DNA from: JBAZGG01 sp041653015
GTDB taxonomy: Bacteria; Bacillota_I; Bacilli_A; RFN20; CAG-826
Length of the DNA stretch: 64,000 nt
Direction of reading: 5' to 3'
Assembly (NCBI GenBank): GCA_041653015.1
Contig: JBAZGG010000006.1
Span: 1-64,000 of the forward strand
A program made the position numbers and the translations under genes. This document shows positions 33,216 to 41,851 of this stretch, one piece after another. The notes beneath the pieces are model-generated. The model did not search any database. It worked only from the letters and a program-made list of their open reading frames with translations, and had not been told where the DNA came from. Numbering within the stretch: the stretch's first letter is position 1; each line of letters begins with the position of its first letter.

Positions 33216-34367
33216 ATGGCAGGTTCATTCATCAAAAAGGCTGTTAGAAAAATTCCGTTACTAAACAAAATATATTATCGAATGGCTCATCTTGAAAGCG
33301 TTCAAAAATTTCGTGCGAAAGTTGAAAACAAATCGGCTGTTCCTGAAGAGCAGTTGCTTTCCGCGCCAGACATCATTATCGATTGGAATAGTGATGTAAA
33401 AAAACCACTTGTTGGATTAGTAAAAGATGGCGCCGTTCATGGCTATTATGAAAAATATGAAAAATTCCTACTAGCAAACAAAATACCCTATGAGTTTTAT
33501 GATCCGAGTCGTAGCGATTTCTTTGAAAAGGCTCAAAAGTACGATGTCATCATTTGGAGAGTCACGGATAAAGTGACTGGTCTATATGAAGCTAAACAAA
33601 AAATTGAATTCATTGAGAAGAATAGTAAAACACTAGTCTTCCCCTCATATAAATCGTTGTGGTGCTATGAAGAAAAAGTTCGACAGTGTTGGTTTTTTGC
33701 CAATAACGAAATACCGCATATCAAGTCTTTTGTGTCCAATAATTATTTGGAATCGCTCGATTATATAAAGAGAGCAGAATATCCAATTATTTCGAAAGAG
33801 TCGACTTCCTTTTCGTCGCTCGGTGTCGACAAGATCAAGTCATATAAAAGAGCTCGCAAAATTGTTAATGATGTCTTCGCAAATGGAAAAAAATCGACGT
33901 ATAGCTGGATGAAACAAAAGGATTATGTTTTGTTTCAAGAATATGTTCCAAATGAGGGATATGATTTAAGAATTGTCGTTATCGACGATTTCTTTTTTGG
34001 TTATTATCGCTATCCTAAGAAACATGATTATCGCGCCTCTGGCTCCGGCATCGTCGTGAAAAAAGATATCGATATTGAAGCTTTGGATTTTGCGCGAAAA
34101 GTGTATGCGAAGTACGATGATTCAGTCATGCTGGCCATCGATATGATAAAAGATACTCGCGATAATCAGTTCAAAGTTGTTGAAACTTCTATTTTTATCG
34201 GCTGTGAGACATCGCAGCAATTAAAAGTCGATGATGTCGCTGGAGTCTATCGCTATCGCGCTGGCAAGTATGTGTTTGAAAAAGGCAATTTTTGGTTGCA
34301 AGAAGTCACTCTTAAAGTATTTTTTGAACGATATATCAAAAAGCAATTAATGGGCAACCAAAAATAG
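33216..34367 (+). CDS. ATP-grasp ligase family protein
   Basis: A protein of about 383 residues with an ATP-grasp-like C-terminal half: FQEYVPNEGYDLRIVVIDD is the typical ligase strand-turn with the E and R of the nucleotide site, YRASGSGIV follows, and AIDMIKDTRDNQFKVVETS supplies the metal-binding acidic residues near 315-325. The N-terminal part is a pre-ATP-grasp fold. Such enzymes (RimK, glutathione synthetase types) form amide bonds via acyl-phosphates. ATG 33216 follows GGAGAG; an earlier TTG at 33198 lacks one. It is downstream of the carboxyethyl-ornithine synthase-like gene, a plausible partner. Confidence 0.65.
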   Translation: MAGSFIKKAVRKIPLLNKIYYRMAHLESVQKFRAKVENKSAVPEEQLLSAPDIIIDWNSDVKKPLVGLVKDGAVHGYYEKYEKFLLANKIPYEFYDPSRSDFFEKAQKYDVIIWRVTDKVTGLYEAKQKIEFIEKNSKTLVFPSYKSLWCYEEKVRQCWFFANNEIPHIKSFVSNNYLESLDYIKRAEYPIISKESTSFSSLGVDKIKSYKRARKIVNDVFANGKKSTYSWMKQKDYVLFQEYVPNEGYDLRIVVIDDFFFGYYRYPKKHDYRASGSGIVVKKDIDIEALDFARKVYAKYDDSVMLAIDMIKDTRDNQFKVVETSIFIGCETSQQLKVDDVAGVYRYRAGKYVFEKGNFWLQEVTLKVFFERYIKKQLMGNQK

Positions 34368-34434
34368 ATATTAAAAGAAACTTTAACTGCGATATTTAAA
34401 ATATTAAGTTATATAATGATGTTGAGGTGCTCAT

Positions 34435-35805
34435 ATGGATATTGAAAAAATTGTTTTAGATCAGCGTGCCTACTTTAAAACTGGTCTCACTCTGCCTCTA
34501 GAAAATCGCAAAAATAATCTTGAAAGTATTTATCAATTGCTGCTCAAATATCGAAAGAGATTCAATGAAGCTTTTATGCTGGATTATAACAAGTCAGAAT
34601 TCGATGTCTTGTCTACCGAATACTATCTTCTTTTAGAAGATTGTAAATTTCAAATAAAAAATCTTCGAAAACTCTCCAAACCCAAAAGAGTTCGAACGGG
34701 CATTCTAAATTTTCCTAGTAGAGGTTATTTATTACAGGAACCATATGGTGTCACTCTTATTATGGCTCCATGGAACTATCCGCTTCAACTCGCTCTCGAT
34801 CCATTGATGGGAGCGATTGCCGCAGGGAATACCGCGGTAGTAAAACCTGCATCTTACGCCGCCAATGTGAGCCGAGTAATCTATGATATGTTTCAAGAAT
34901 TCAATAATCCTAATTTAGTCAGCGTTGTTCTCGGGGGAAGAGATGAGAATCAAGCTTTGCTTGACCAACGTTTTGATTATATCTTTTTTACCGGTGGAGA
35001 TGCCGTTGGAAGAATTGTGCTTGAAAAAGCTGCGAAATGGCTCACACCCGTTTCTCTTGAACTAGGAGGTAAATCTCCATGTATTATCGACGAAGATGCC
35101 GATATAAAATTGGCTGCTAAACGCGCAGTGTGGGGAAAATACTTGAATGCAGGTCAAACTTGCGTTGCTCCCGACTATGTTTGCGTTCACGAGTCTGTTC
35201 ATGACCAGTTCATAAAAGAAGCGATAAACTATGTGAAAACGTTCTATTATGTCGATGGTAAAATATCGGATGCTTTTCCATATCTAATCAATGATAAGCA
35301 CCTTCAGAAAGTGTATTCTTTTTTAGACCCCAACAAAATCGTCTATGGTGGGAAAATTTCAGGGCGAAGTTTCGAACCGACAATCATGGATCGCGTCACT
35401 TGGGATGATCCGATTATGCAAGCGGAGATCTTTGGGCCGATCATGCCCATAATCACTTTTAATAATCTCGATGAGCTATTATCAATTATCAATGGCAAAG
35501 AAAAACCATTAGCCTTTTACTATTTCTCAAAGAATGTTAAGAAGGCCAAATATGTTATGTCTCTTTCATCGTTTGGCGGTGGATGCGTGAATGACACCAT
35601 AATGCATTTAACCAATAATAATCTTCCTTTTGGTGGAGTTGGTCGGTCTGGAATGGGCTCTTATCACGGCGCGCAATCATTTAAAACATTTTCCCATCAG
35701 AAAAGCGTTTTAGTGAAAGGGAAACTAGAGATTAATACTAAGTATCCTCCCAACACACCCCAGAGTCTTAAAATGATAAAAAAACTTGGGCATATCAAAG
35801 ATTAA
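34435..35805 (+). CDS. Aldehyde dehydrogenase, class 3-like
   Basis: A 456-residue NAD(P)+-dependent aldehyde dehydrogenase of the short, class-3 (fatty aldehyde) type. MAPWNYPLQLALDPLMGAIAAGN is the nucleotide-binding start (about 108-130, shown in full here as the key landmark), FTGGDAVGR precedes the catalytic Glu in LELGGKSP, and GQTCVAPDY holds the catalytic Cys near residue 240. There is no membrane anchor beyond a hydrophobic patch. GAGGTG precedes the ATG. Class-3 enzymes oxidise medium and long-chain aldehydes, so a link to lipid aldehyde clearance is possible. The AraC-type regulator follows in the same direction. Confidence 0.88.
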   Translation: MDIEKIVLDQRAYFKTGLTLPLENRKNNLESIYQLLLKYRKRFNEAFMLDYNKSEFDVLSTEYYLLLEDCKFQIKNLRKLSKPKRVRTGILNFPSRGYLLQEPYGVTLIMAPWNYPLQLALDPLMGAIAAGNTAVVKPASYAANVSRVIYDMFQEFNNPNLVSVVLGGRDENQALLDQRFDYIFFTGGDAVGRIVLEKAAKWLTPVSLELGGKSPCIIDEDADIKLAAKRAVWGKYLNAGQTCVAPDYVCVHESVHDQFIKEAINYVKTFYYVDGKISDAFPYLINDKHLQKVYSFLDPNKIVYGGKISGRSFEPTIMDRVTWDDPIMQAEIFGPIMPIITFNNLDELLSIINGKEKPLAFYYFSKNVKKAKYVMSLSSFGGGCVNDTIMHLTNNNLPFGGVGRSGMGSYHGAQSFKTFSHQKSVLVKGKLEINTKYPPNTPQSLKMIKKLGHIKD

Positions 35806-35880
35806 AAGGCGACAAATAATTGCAACAACTGTCCTATTTGTTTTTCTCAGTTGGAATAAGATGTTCATGGAGGAAAGTGA

Positions 35881-36717
35881 ATGAATCTGATTGAAACGTT
35901 TCGCAAAGCGATACATCACATTGATTCGAATCTAGATAAGAATCTTTCGCTGAACAATATCGCTTCAGAAGTGTTTTTGTCGCCATTTTACTTTGACCGA
36001 CTCTTTCATATCTATGCCGGTATTCCTGTGAGTGAATACATCAAGAATAGAAAGATGTCGGAGGCGGGTAAATCTCTTCATTTCAACAAAAAAGCTTCGA
36101 TTATTGATATAGCTTTTAATTACGGTTACTCATCGCAAGAAAGTTTTTCTAAAGCTTTTAAACGCTTTCATGGTGTGACACCAAAACAAGCTAAATATGG
36201 TGCGAAACTTTTTTACACACCTCCGTTAGAAATAGTTGTAATTATCAAGGGAGGAAATACGATGGATTACAAAATTGAAAAAGAAAAGGAGTTTGCGATT
36301 GTCGCGCTTGTGAAGTCATTTTCGAATGCTGATTCTCAGACGCAGATACCATTGTTTTGGGATGACTACATCGCCAAGGGATATCGAAAAGATGTTCCCC
36401 CGATGCTCGGAGTTTGTTTTCAACAGACTTTAAAAAATGAGTTTGATTATGGGATTGGCTCTATCGAAAAGTGCGTCAAGAGAATTCCGGCTGGATTCAA
36501 GACGATAAAAGTGCCCGCTCAAACATGGGCCAAATTTTATGTTCACGGACCGATGCCAAAAGCGATTCAAGACCTGTGGTGTCAAGTCTATAAAGAGTGG
36601 CTCCCAAATTCTGATTATGAAGTTGTCCCAGGATTTGATTTTGAATGCTATGACGAAGGTGACACTTCAAGCCCAGATTATCGTTCGGGCATTTGGATCG
36701 CTGTCAAAAAGAAATAG
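35881..36717 (+). CDS. AraC-family regulator with GyrI-like effector domain
   Basis: The N-terminus is an AraC/XylS double helix-turn-helix (residues 1-100: LSLNNIASEVFLSPFYFDRLF, then IAFNYGYSSQESFSKAFKR, which is the conserved second helix with its FSKAFKR signature). From about residue 120 a GyrI/SOUL-like small-molecule domain follows, ending in YRSGIWIAVKK. This Rob/BmrR-style architecture senses hydrophobic or cationic compounds and activates efflux or detoxification genes. GGAGG stands just ahead of the ATG. The likely targets are its own gene and the aldehyde dehydrogenase (inference). Confidence 0.85.
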   Translation: MNLIETFRKAIHHIDSNLDKNLSLNNIASEVFLSPFYFDRLFHIYAGIPVSEYIKNRKMSEAGKSLHFNKKASIIDIAFNYGYSSQESFSKAFKRFHGVTPKQAKYGAKLFYTPPLEIVVIIKGGNTMDYKIEKEKEFAIVALVKSFSNADSQTQIPLFWDDYIAKGYRKDVPPMLGVCFQQTLKNEFDYGIGSIEKCVKRIPAGFKTIKVPAQTWAKFYVHGPMPKAIQDLWCQVYKEWLPNSDYEVVPGFDFECYDEGDTSSPDYRSGIWIAVKKK

Positions 36718-36730
36718 TTGTTGTCATTTA

Positions 36731-36770
36731 ATAAATAAGGCCCAGCAGTTGGGCCTTATTTTATATTTTT
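36731..36770. terminator. Bidirectional intrinsic terminator
   Basis: AAGGCCCA/TGGGCCTT (8 bp, loop GCAGT) with TATTTTATATTTTTT on the plus side and TTATTTATT on the minus side. It serves both the AraC-family gene and the convergent clpB. Confidence 0.8.
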
Positions 36771-38875
36771 TCTATGACAAATCGCTTATCTTTTATATCG
36801 ATGATGTAATTGTCTTTCGTGTTCAGTTCGCCTTTGATTATTTTATTGGCGACCAGAGTTTCAATTTCATTTTGAATATATCGTTTAAGCGGGCGTGCTC
36901 CAAAGGCTTCACTATATGCGTTATCGAGGATGTATTGCTGAATTTTATCGCTGAACGAAATTGAGTAATAATTCTCTTGAAGTCTCTTTGATAAATCGTT
37001 GAGCATTTTTCCAACAATTTTTAATTGAGTATCCTTTCCCAATGGTTTGAAATAAACAATTTCATCAATTCGATTAAGAAATTCAGGCTTAAATGTCTCG
37101 TGTAGCAGAGCCTCAACTCTGTTCATCTCTCCATGAAGAATGTATTCGCTTCCAAGATTTGAAGTCATGATAATAATGGTGTTCTTGAAATCTACGACGC
37201 GACCTTGAGAGTCAGTGAGTCGACCATCATCCAAGATTTGTAATAAAAGATTAAACACTTCCGGATGCGCCTTTTCAATCTCATCAAAAAGAACGATTGA
37301 ATAAGGGTTTCGCCTCACTTTTTCCGTCAGTTGTCCACCTTCTTCATAGCCGATGTATCCTGGAGGAGCACCAATGAGGCGAGATGTTGAAAACTTTTCC
37401 ATATATTCCGACATATCGATTCTTATGATATGTGACTCACTATCGAATAAAGCCTCCGCCAGCGTTTTTGCTACCTCGGTTTTTCCGACACCGGTTGGAC
37501 CTAGAAAAAGAAATGAACCTATCGGTCGGTTCTGATCTTTTATTCCCGCTCTTTGCCTTAAGATGGCATCGCTCACGAGCTCGAGAGCTTCATCTTGGCC
37601 GATAACTCTTTTTGAAAGGATGTTTTTAAGATCGAGGACTTTTTCTTTGTCCCCTTTTGTTATCTTGCTTAAAGGAATATTTGTCATTTTAGAAATGATT
37701 TTAGCTATTTCCTCTTCGCTGACGACTTCAGAGATCATCCTGTCTTCTTTTGCATTGCTTTCAATCTTGAGCAGACGCTTTTCTAAATCAGGTATTGTTT
37801 GATATTGAAGTTCGCTCGCCTTTTGATAGTCGACATGCGAAAAAGCGACACCTAAGTCAAATTTGGCCTTTTCTAACTGCATTTTTATATTTTTCGCTTC
37901 TTTAATATCAGTCTTCTCGATATTCCATTTCTCTGTTAACCCATCTTGCTCTGTTTTCTCTTTTGTAAGATCCTTTTCCAAGTCAATAAGACGTTTTTTA
38001 GACGACTCATCCTTTTCTTTTGAAAGGGCGACTTTTTCGATTTCAAGTTGTCTAATTTTTCTTGACACCTCATCGAGTTCTGCGGGCATCGATTCGATTG
38101 CAACCTTGATCGATGCGCACGCTTCATCGATCAGATCAATTGCCTTATCGGGTAAAAATCTATTGGTTAGATATCTGTTTGATAATGTAGCGGCCGCAAT
38201 CAAAGCGTTATCGGTTATTTTCACGCCATGATATGATTCAAATCTTTCTTTTAATCCTCTAAGAATTGATATCGTATCTTCAACTGATGGTTCATTGATT
38301 AACACCGGTTGAAATCGTCTTTCAAGCGCGCGATCCTTTTCAATATATTGGCGATACTCATTGAGCGTTGTTGCTCCGATGCAATCGATTTCTCCTCTGG
38401 CGAGCATAGGCTTCAACATATTTGATGCATCAAGAGCACCTTCTGTTCTTCCTGCGCCGACAATCAAATGAATTTCATCGATGAAGAGAATAATTTTTCC
38501 TTCGCTTTCCTTAATTTTATTCAGGACTGCTTTCAAACGCTCTTCAAATTCGCCGCGATATTTTGCACCAGCGACAAGCGCCCCCATATCGAGTTCGTAG
38601 ATTGTTTTATCCTTGAGTGTTAATGGAACATCATTTTTCACTATTCTTTCGGCAAGTCCTTCCAAAATGGCGGTTTTTCCAACGCCTGGTTCGCCGATCA
38701 AAATCACATTGTTTTTGGTTTTTCGAGCAAGAATCTGGACTATCTTTCTTATCTCATCATCTCGTCCTATAACCGGATCGATTTTTCCTTTTTTAACTTC
38801 TTCATTAATGTTGCGGCCAAATTTCTCCAGCACTTTTTTGTCATTTGTATAGTTCTGCATCACTTCATTTTCCAT
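36761..38875 (-). CDS. clpB: ClpB disaggregase lacking the N-terminal domain
   Basis: Two AAA+ modules are clear: Walker A GEPGVGKT at 61-68 and GPTGVGKT near 457, the second with the GYIGYEEGG pore loop and the C-terminal sensor RPLKRYIQNEIE. Between them (about 270-375) is a charged coiled-coil M domain, the mark of ClpB rather than ClpC/ClpA. ClpB is normally about 860 residues; this one begins directly before module 1, so the mobile N-domain is missing. AGGAGGTG stands 8 nt before the ATG. A CIRCE operator overlaps the promoter, so it is heat-shock controlled by HrcA. The role is to extract polypeptides from aggregates together with DnaK. Confidence 0.9.
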   Translation of the reverse strand: MENEVMQNYTNDKKVLEKFGRNINEEVKKGKIDPVIGRDDEIRKIVQILARKTKNNVILIGEPGVGKTAILEGLAERIVKNDVPLTLKDKTIYELDMGALVAGAKYRGEFEERLKAVLNKIKESEGKIILFIDEIHLIVGAGRTEGALDASNMLKPMLARGEIDCIGATTLNEYRQYIEKDRALERRFQPVLINEPSVEDTISILRGLKERFESYHGVKITDNALIAAATLSNRYLTNRFLPDKAIDLIDEACASIKVAIESMPAELDEVSRKIRQLEIEKVALSKEKDESSKKRLIDLEKDLTKEKTEQDGLTEKWNIEKTDIKEAKNIKMQLEKAKFDLGVAFSHVDYQKASELQYQTIPDLEKRLLKIESNAKEDRMISEVVSEEEIAKIISKMTNIPLSKITKGDKEKVLDLKNILSKRVIGQDEALELVSDAILRQRAGIKDQNRPIGSFLFLGPTGVGKTEVAKTLAEALFDSESHIIRIDMSEYMEKFSTSRLIGAPPGYIGYEEGGQLTEKVRRNPYSIVLFDEIEKAHPEVFNLLLQILDDGRLTDSQGRVVDFKNTIIIMTSNLGSEYILHGEMNRVEALLHETFKPEFLNRIDEIVYFKPLGKDTQLKIVGKMLNDLSKRLQENYYSISFSDKIQQYILDNAYSEAFGARPLKRYIQNEIETLVANKIIKGELNTKDNYIIDIKDKRFVIEKI

Positions 38876-38910
38876 AAAACTTCACCTCCTGCATGCATGG
38901 ATGCAACATT

Positions 38911-38952
38911 GTTATATAACAAAAATTGGCACTCGTCAAGGCAGAGTGCCAA
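38911..38952 (-). promoter_or_regulatory. clpB promoter overlapped by a CIRCE (HrcA) operator
   Basis: The inverted repeat TTGGCACTC-N9-GAGTGCCAA (38926-38952) matches CIRCE. On the minus strand -35 TTGACG (38939-38934) lies inside it, with -10 TATAAC (38916-38911) at 17-nt spacing. HrcA binding would block RNA polymerase directly. Confidence 0.9.
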
Positions 38953-39121
38953 AATTTATTATCATCGGCAAATATTTCGTTTAGAAATGTAGATTTGTTC
39001 ATATCTATTTAATGCTAACAACTACAGCAAAATGGTTTTAATTTGACATTTGCTTTGTCTTTGTAGTTTTATGTTGTTAGAATAATAACGATATTTCAAT
39101 TAATTGAAAGAGGTATTTCAA

Positions 39122-39607
39122 ATGGAAGATTATTCAAAGCGTTGCATCGATTTGCTCAAGGAACGTGGTGTTACATTGGATGATATCGCTGAATGCGCTC
39201 GATTTTTGCAATCTGATTATCACGTAGATCTAGCCAAGGAAGAATTGCTTGAATCTGTTCGCAGCGTTATTTCTAAACGCGAAGTTCAATATGCGATTAT
39301 GACCGCTATTGAACTCGACAAACTCGCTGAAAAAAATCAAATGAATGATAAAGAATTAGAAAACATGCTGATGAGAGATGAAGGATTGTTCGGCGTTGAT
39401 GAAGTAATCGCCTACGGAATATGCAATATTTATGGTTCAATTGCTCTGACTAATTTTGGCTATATCGACAAAAAGAAATATGGCATTATCGCAAAGCTTA
39501 ATGATGCTGGAAAAAATACTGGAGTATGCAATACATTCATCGATGATATCGTTGGTGCCATTGCCGCATCTGCAGCTTCACGATTCGCCCATCGTTGGAT
39601 AAGATAA
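39122..39607 (+). CDS. Phosphatidylglycerophosphatase A-like protein
   Basis: About 161 residues of the PgpA/YutG type: a helical N-terminal part seen in Bacillota members, then MRDEGLFGVDEVIAYGICNIYGSIALTNFGYIDKKK (start of the core) and a C-terminal helix IDDIVGAIAASAASR with the conserved Asp pair. The family removes phosphate from phosphatidylglycerol phosphate or acts in related lipid steps. AAAGAGG stands 8 nt before ATG 39122, favouring it over an upstream ATG at 39104. It lies 10 bases before cdaA, so it joins the cdaA-glmM-glmS transcript. Confidence 0.7.
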   Translation: MEDYSKRCIDLLKERGVTLDDIAECARFLQSDYHVDLAKEELLESVRSVISKREVQYAIMTAIELDKLAEKNQMNDKELENMLMRDEGLFGVDEVIAYGICNIYGSIALTNFGYIDKKKYGIIAKLNDAGKNTGVCNTFIDDIVGAIAASAASRFAHRWIR

Positions 39608-39617
39608 ATAGTTAATT

Positions 39618-40502
39618 ATGCGAACCGACATTTTTACATCTATTTCTCTTGCTGAAGGTGACCTTCACTCTTTCACAGCGTGGTCTGACTGGGTCGTCTC
39701 TCTTTTAATGTTGGCATTTTTTGTCATTCTCTTTTATATAATTCACAAAATAGTCAAAAGAAAAATATTCGTTATCATCTATTCGATTCTAGCATCTGGT
39801 GTTTTTATCGCATGGATTTTTTCTCTATATGTTCTATGCTATATATTTTTGGCTGGAATAGTTATTTTAGCCCTGTCGTGCTTCTATGCCAATATCAGCG
39901 AGCTGAGAGTGTATGCCGCCAATACTTTAAAAAAGGATTTCAGCACTGTTTTTGCTCATTCTAAACCAGATATACAAAAAATATTCGACCATGATAAATT
40001 TTATGAAGACATCAACACAGCCGTCATGTTTTTCGCTCAGCACAAGACTGGTGCAATCATGACCTTTGAGCGACGAGTAAGTCTTAACGATTTGATAAAA
40101 AATGGCACGATGATCAATGCTCCAGTTAGCCCTGAACTTTTGGAAACGATATTTTATGAAGGAACAAGGCTTCATGATGGCGCTGTTGTGATTCGTGGTA
40201 ATACCATTCTTGCCGCTGCCGTCTATTACACGCCGACATCAAAAGCTTTATCTGGGAAATTTGGTTCGCGTCATCGCGCAGCAATCGGTGTCAGCGAAAT
40301 CACTGATTCAGTCACGGTTGTTGTCAGCGAGGAAACTGGTCGCATCTCTTTTGCCATAAGTGGTGAACTGACGAGAGTGTATCCAGATAAATTTATTGAA
40401 CAGTTTCGCCAGTTGATGGAAGAAGATATTTTCGATGAAAAAAATGATAGCGATGTCGAAAATGTTCCTGATGCTGATACCGAAGAAAAGGATAAGAATT
40501 AA
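39618..40502 (+). CDS. cdaA: Diadenylate cyclase CdaA
   Basis: Three N-terminal membrane helices (residues 25-95) are followed by a DAC domain. The catalytic DGA occurs in RLHDGAVVIRG (about 187) and the RHR in FGSRHRAAIG (about 218). This is the membrane-bound cyclase that makes c-di-AMP from two ATP. The C-terminal tail is strongly acidic. In most Bacillota the order is cdaA-cdaR-glmM; here the cdaR gene is absent and cdaA overlaps glmM by one base (TAATG). GlmM is known to bind and inhibit CdaA in several species, so the coupling is meaningful. c-di-AMP generally restrains K+ uptake. Confidence 0.92.
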   Translation: MRTDIFTSISLAEGDLHSFTAWSDWVVSLLMLAFFVILFYIIHKIVKRKIFVIIYSILASGVFIAWIFSLYVLCYIFLAGIVILALSCFYANISELRVYAANTLKKDFSTVFAHSKPDIQKIFDHDKFYEDINTAVMFFAQHKTGAIMTFERRVSLNDLIKNGTMINAPVSPELLETIFYEGTRLHDGAVVIRGNTILAAAVYYTPTSKALSGKFGSRHRAAIGVSEITDSVTVVVSEETGRISFAISGELTRVYPDKFIEQFRQLMEEDIFDEKNDSDVENVPDADTEEKDKN

Positions 40503-41839
40503 TGGGAACAATAGCGCATTTTGGAACTGATGGTATCCGCGGAACAGCAAATGAGGGGCTAACGCCCCTTATCGCTTATCGCATCGGACGTTTTATCGGT
40601 CAATATCCAGCAAATCATAAGAATAAAATTATTATTGCTCGTGATACTAGAGTATCGGGCGATATGCTATCCAATGCGCTTATCTCTGGTATGCTTGCGA
40701 GTGGATGTGCTGTTTTTGATATCGGTGTGTCAACAACACCATCGGTGTCTTTTTTAGTTGAAAATTATGATTTTGATTACGGAATTATGATTTCAGCTTC
40801 ACATAATCCTTACTATGATAATGGGATTAAAATCTTTAATAAAAAAGGCGAAAAACTTGAAAATTCGATCGAAAAAATGATTGAGAATTATATATATGTT
40901 GGTAAAGACGATTTGCCCTTTGCTAAAAATGAAGAACTAGGTCGCGTGGAAGACGCTTCCAAATTCAAAGAATTATATATTAATTTTCTGCTAAAAAAAG
41001 CGAAGGATCTTAACGGATTGAAAATATTAGTCGATTGTGCGAATGGTTCGAGCTCGATGATTTCAAAAGAAGTATTCAATAAACTAGGCATTGAAGCTAC
41101 TTATATTTGTGACAAACCAAATGGTCTCAATATCAATGACCGATGCGGTTCGACTCACTTAAATCAACTGGTAAACGAATGTAAAAAAGGTCAATATGAT
41201 CTGTGTTTTGCTTTTGATGGCGATGCTGATCGCCTCATGTGCTTGAATGGCGATGGTCACATCATCGACGGTGATGGCATTATTTTTGTAAACGCATTAT
41301 CGCTTAAGCAAGATAACAAACTTCGCGATAATAAAGTTGTGATTACGGTTATGTCCAATATTGGTCTCAAAAAAGTCCTCGCTGCGAACGATGTCGATTT
41401 TTTAGAAGTCGCGGTTGGCGATAAATATGTCCAGGCCGCTCTTAAAGAGAATCATCTTTCTCTAGGAGGTGAACAGTCAGGTCATATTATTTTTCTTGAT
41501 GAATTGAATACCGGCGATGGCTTTTTGACGGCGATTAGTTTGATGAATATATATCGCTACAAACACGATATCTTTCTAAAAGCGATTACACAATTAGTGA
41601 TCTATCCTCAAATTTTAGAAAATATTACAGTGGCAAACAAAGAAGCTATTATGTCAAACAAAGGTCTCAAAGAGCATATTTCAAAAATTGAGAAAAAGCT
41701 TGACGGAGATGGAAGGATTTTGGTTAGACCGAGCGGAACAGAGCCTCTCATCAGAGTCATGTGCGAAGCTAAGTCAATTGATACATGTCGCAGCGTTTGT
41801 GCAGATATTGTCGAATATATAAAAGATCTTTCTTTTTAG
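40502..41839 (+). CDS. glmM: Phosphoglucosamine mutase GlmM
   Basis: This 445-residue alpha-D-phosphohexomutase has the catalytic phosphoserine in MISASHNPYYDNGIK (Ser near 100), the metal-binding DGDADR near 242, sugar-binding GGEQSGHI near 327 and RPSGTEPLIR near the C-terminus. It converts glucosamine-6-phosphate to glucosamine-1-phosphate for UDP-GlcNAc. Length is standard. The ATG overlaps the cdaA stop (TAATG), and glmS follows after 12 bases, so the two steps before UDP-GlcNAc are made together with the c-di-AMP cyclase. Confidence 0.95.
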   Translation: MGTIAHFGTDGIRGTANEGLTPLIAYRIGRFIGQYPANHKNKIIIARDTRVSGDMLSNALISGMLASGCAVFDIGVSTTPSVSFLVENYDFDYGIMISASHNPYYDNGIKIFNKKGEKLENSIEKMIENYIYVGKDDLPFAKNEELGRVEDASKFKELYINFLLKKAKDLNGLKILVDCANGSSSMISKEVFNKLGIEATYICDKPNGLNINDRCGSTHLNQLVNECKKGQYDLCFAFDGDADRLMCLNGDGHIIDGDGIIFVNALSLKQDNKLRDNKVVITVMSNIGLKKVLAANDVDFLEVAVGDKYVQAALKENHLSLGGEQSGHIIFLDELNTGDGFLTAISLMNIYRYKHDIFLKAITQLVIYPQILENITVANKEAIMSNKGLKEHISKIEKKLDGDGRILVRPSGTEPLIRVMCEAKSIDTCRSVCADIVEYIKDLSF

Positions 41840-41851
41840 GAGAAAAACATT

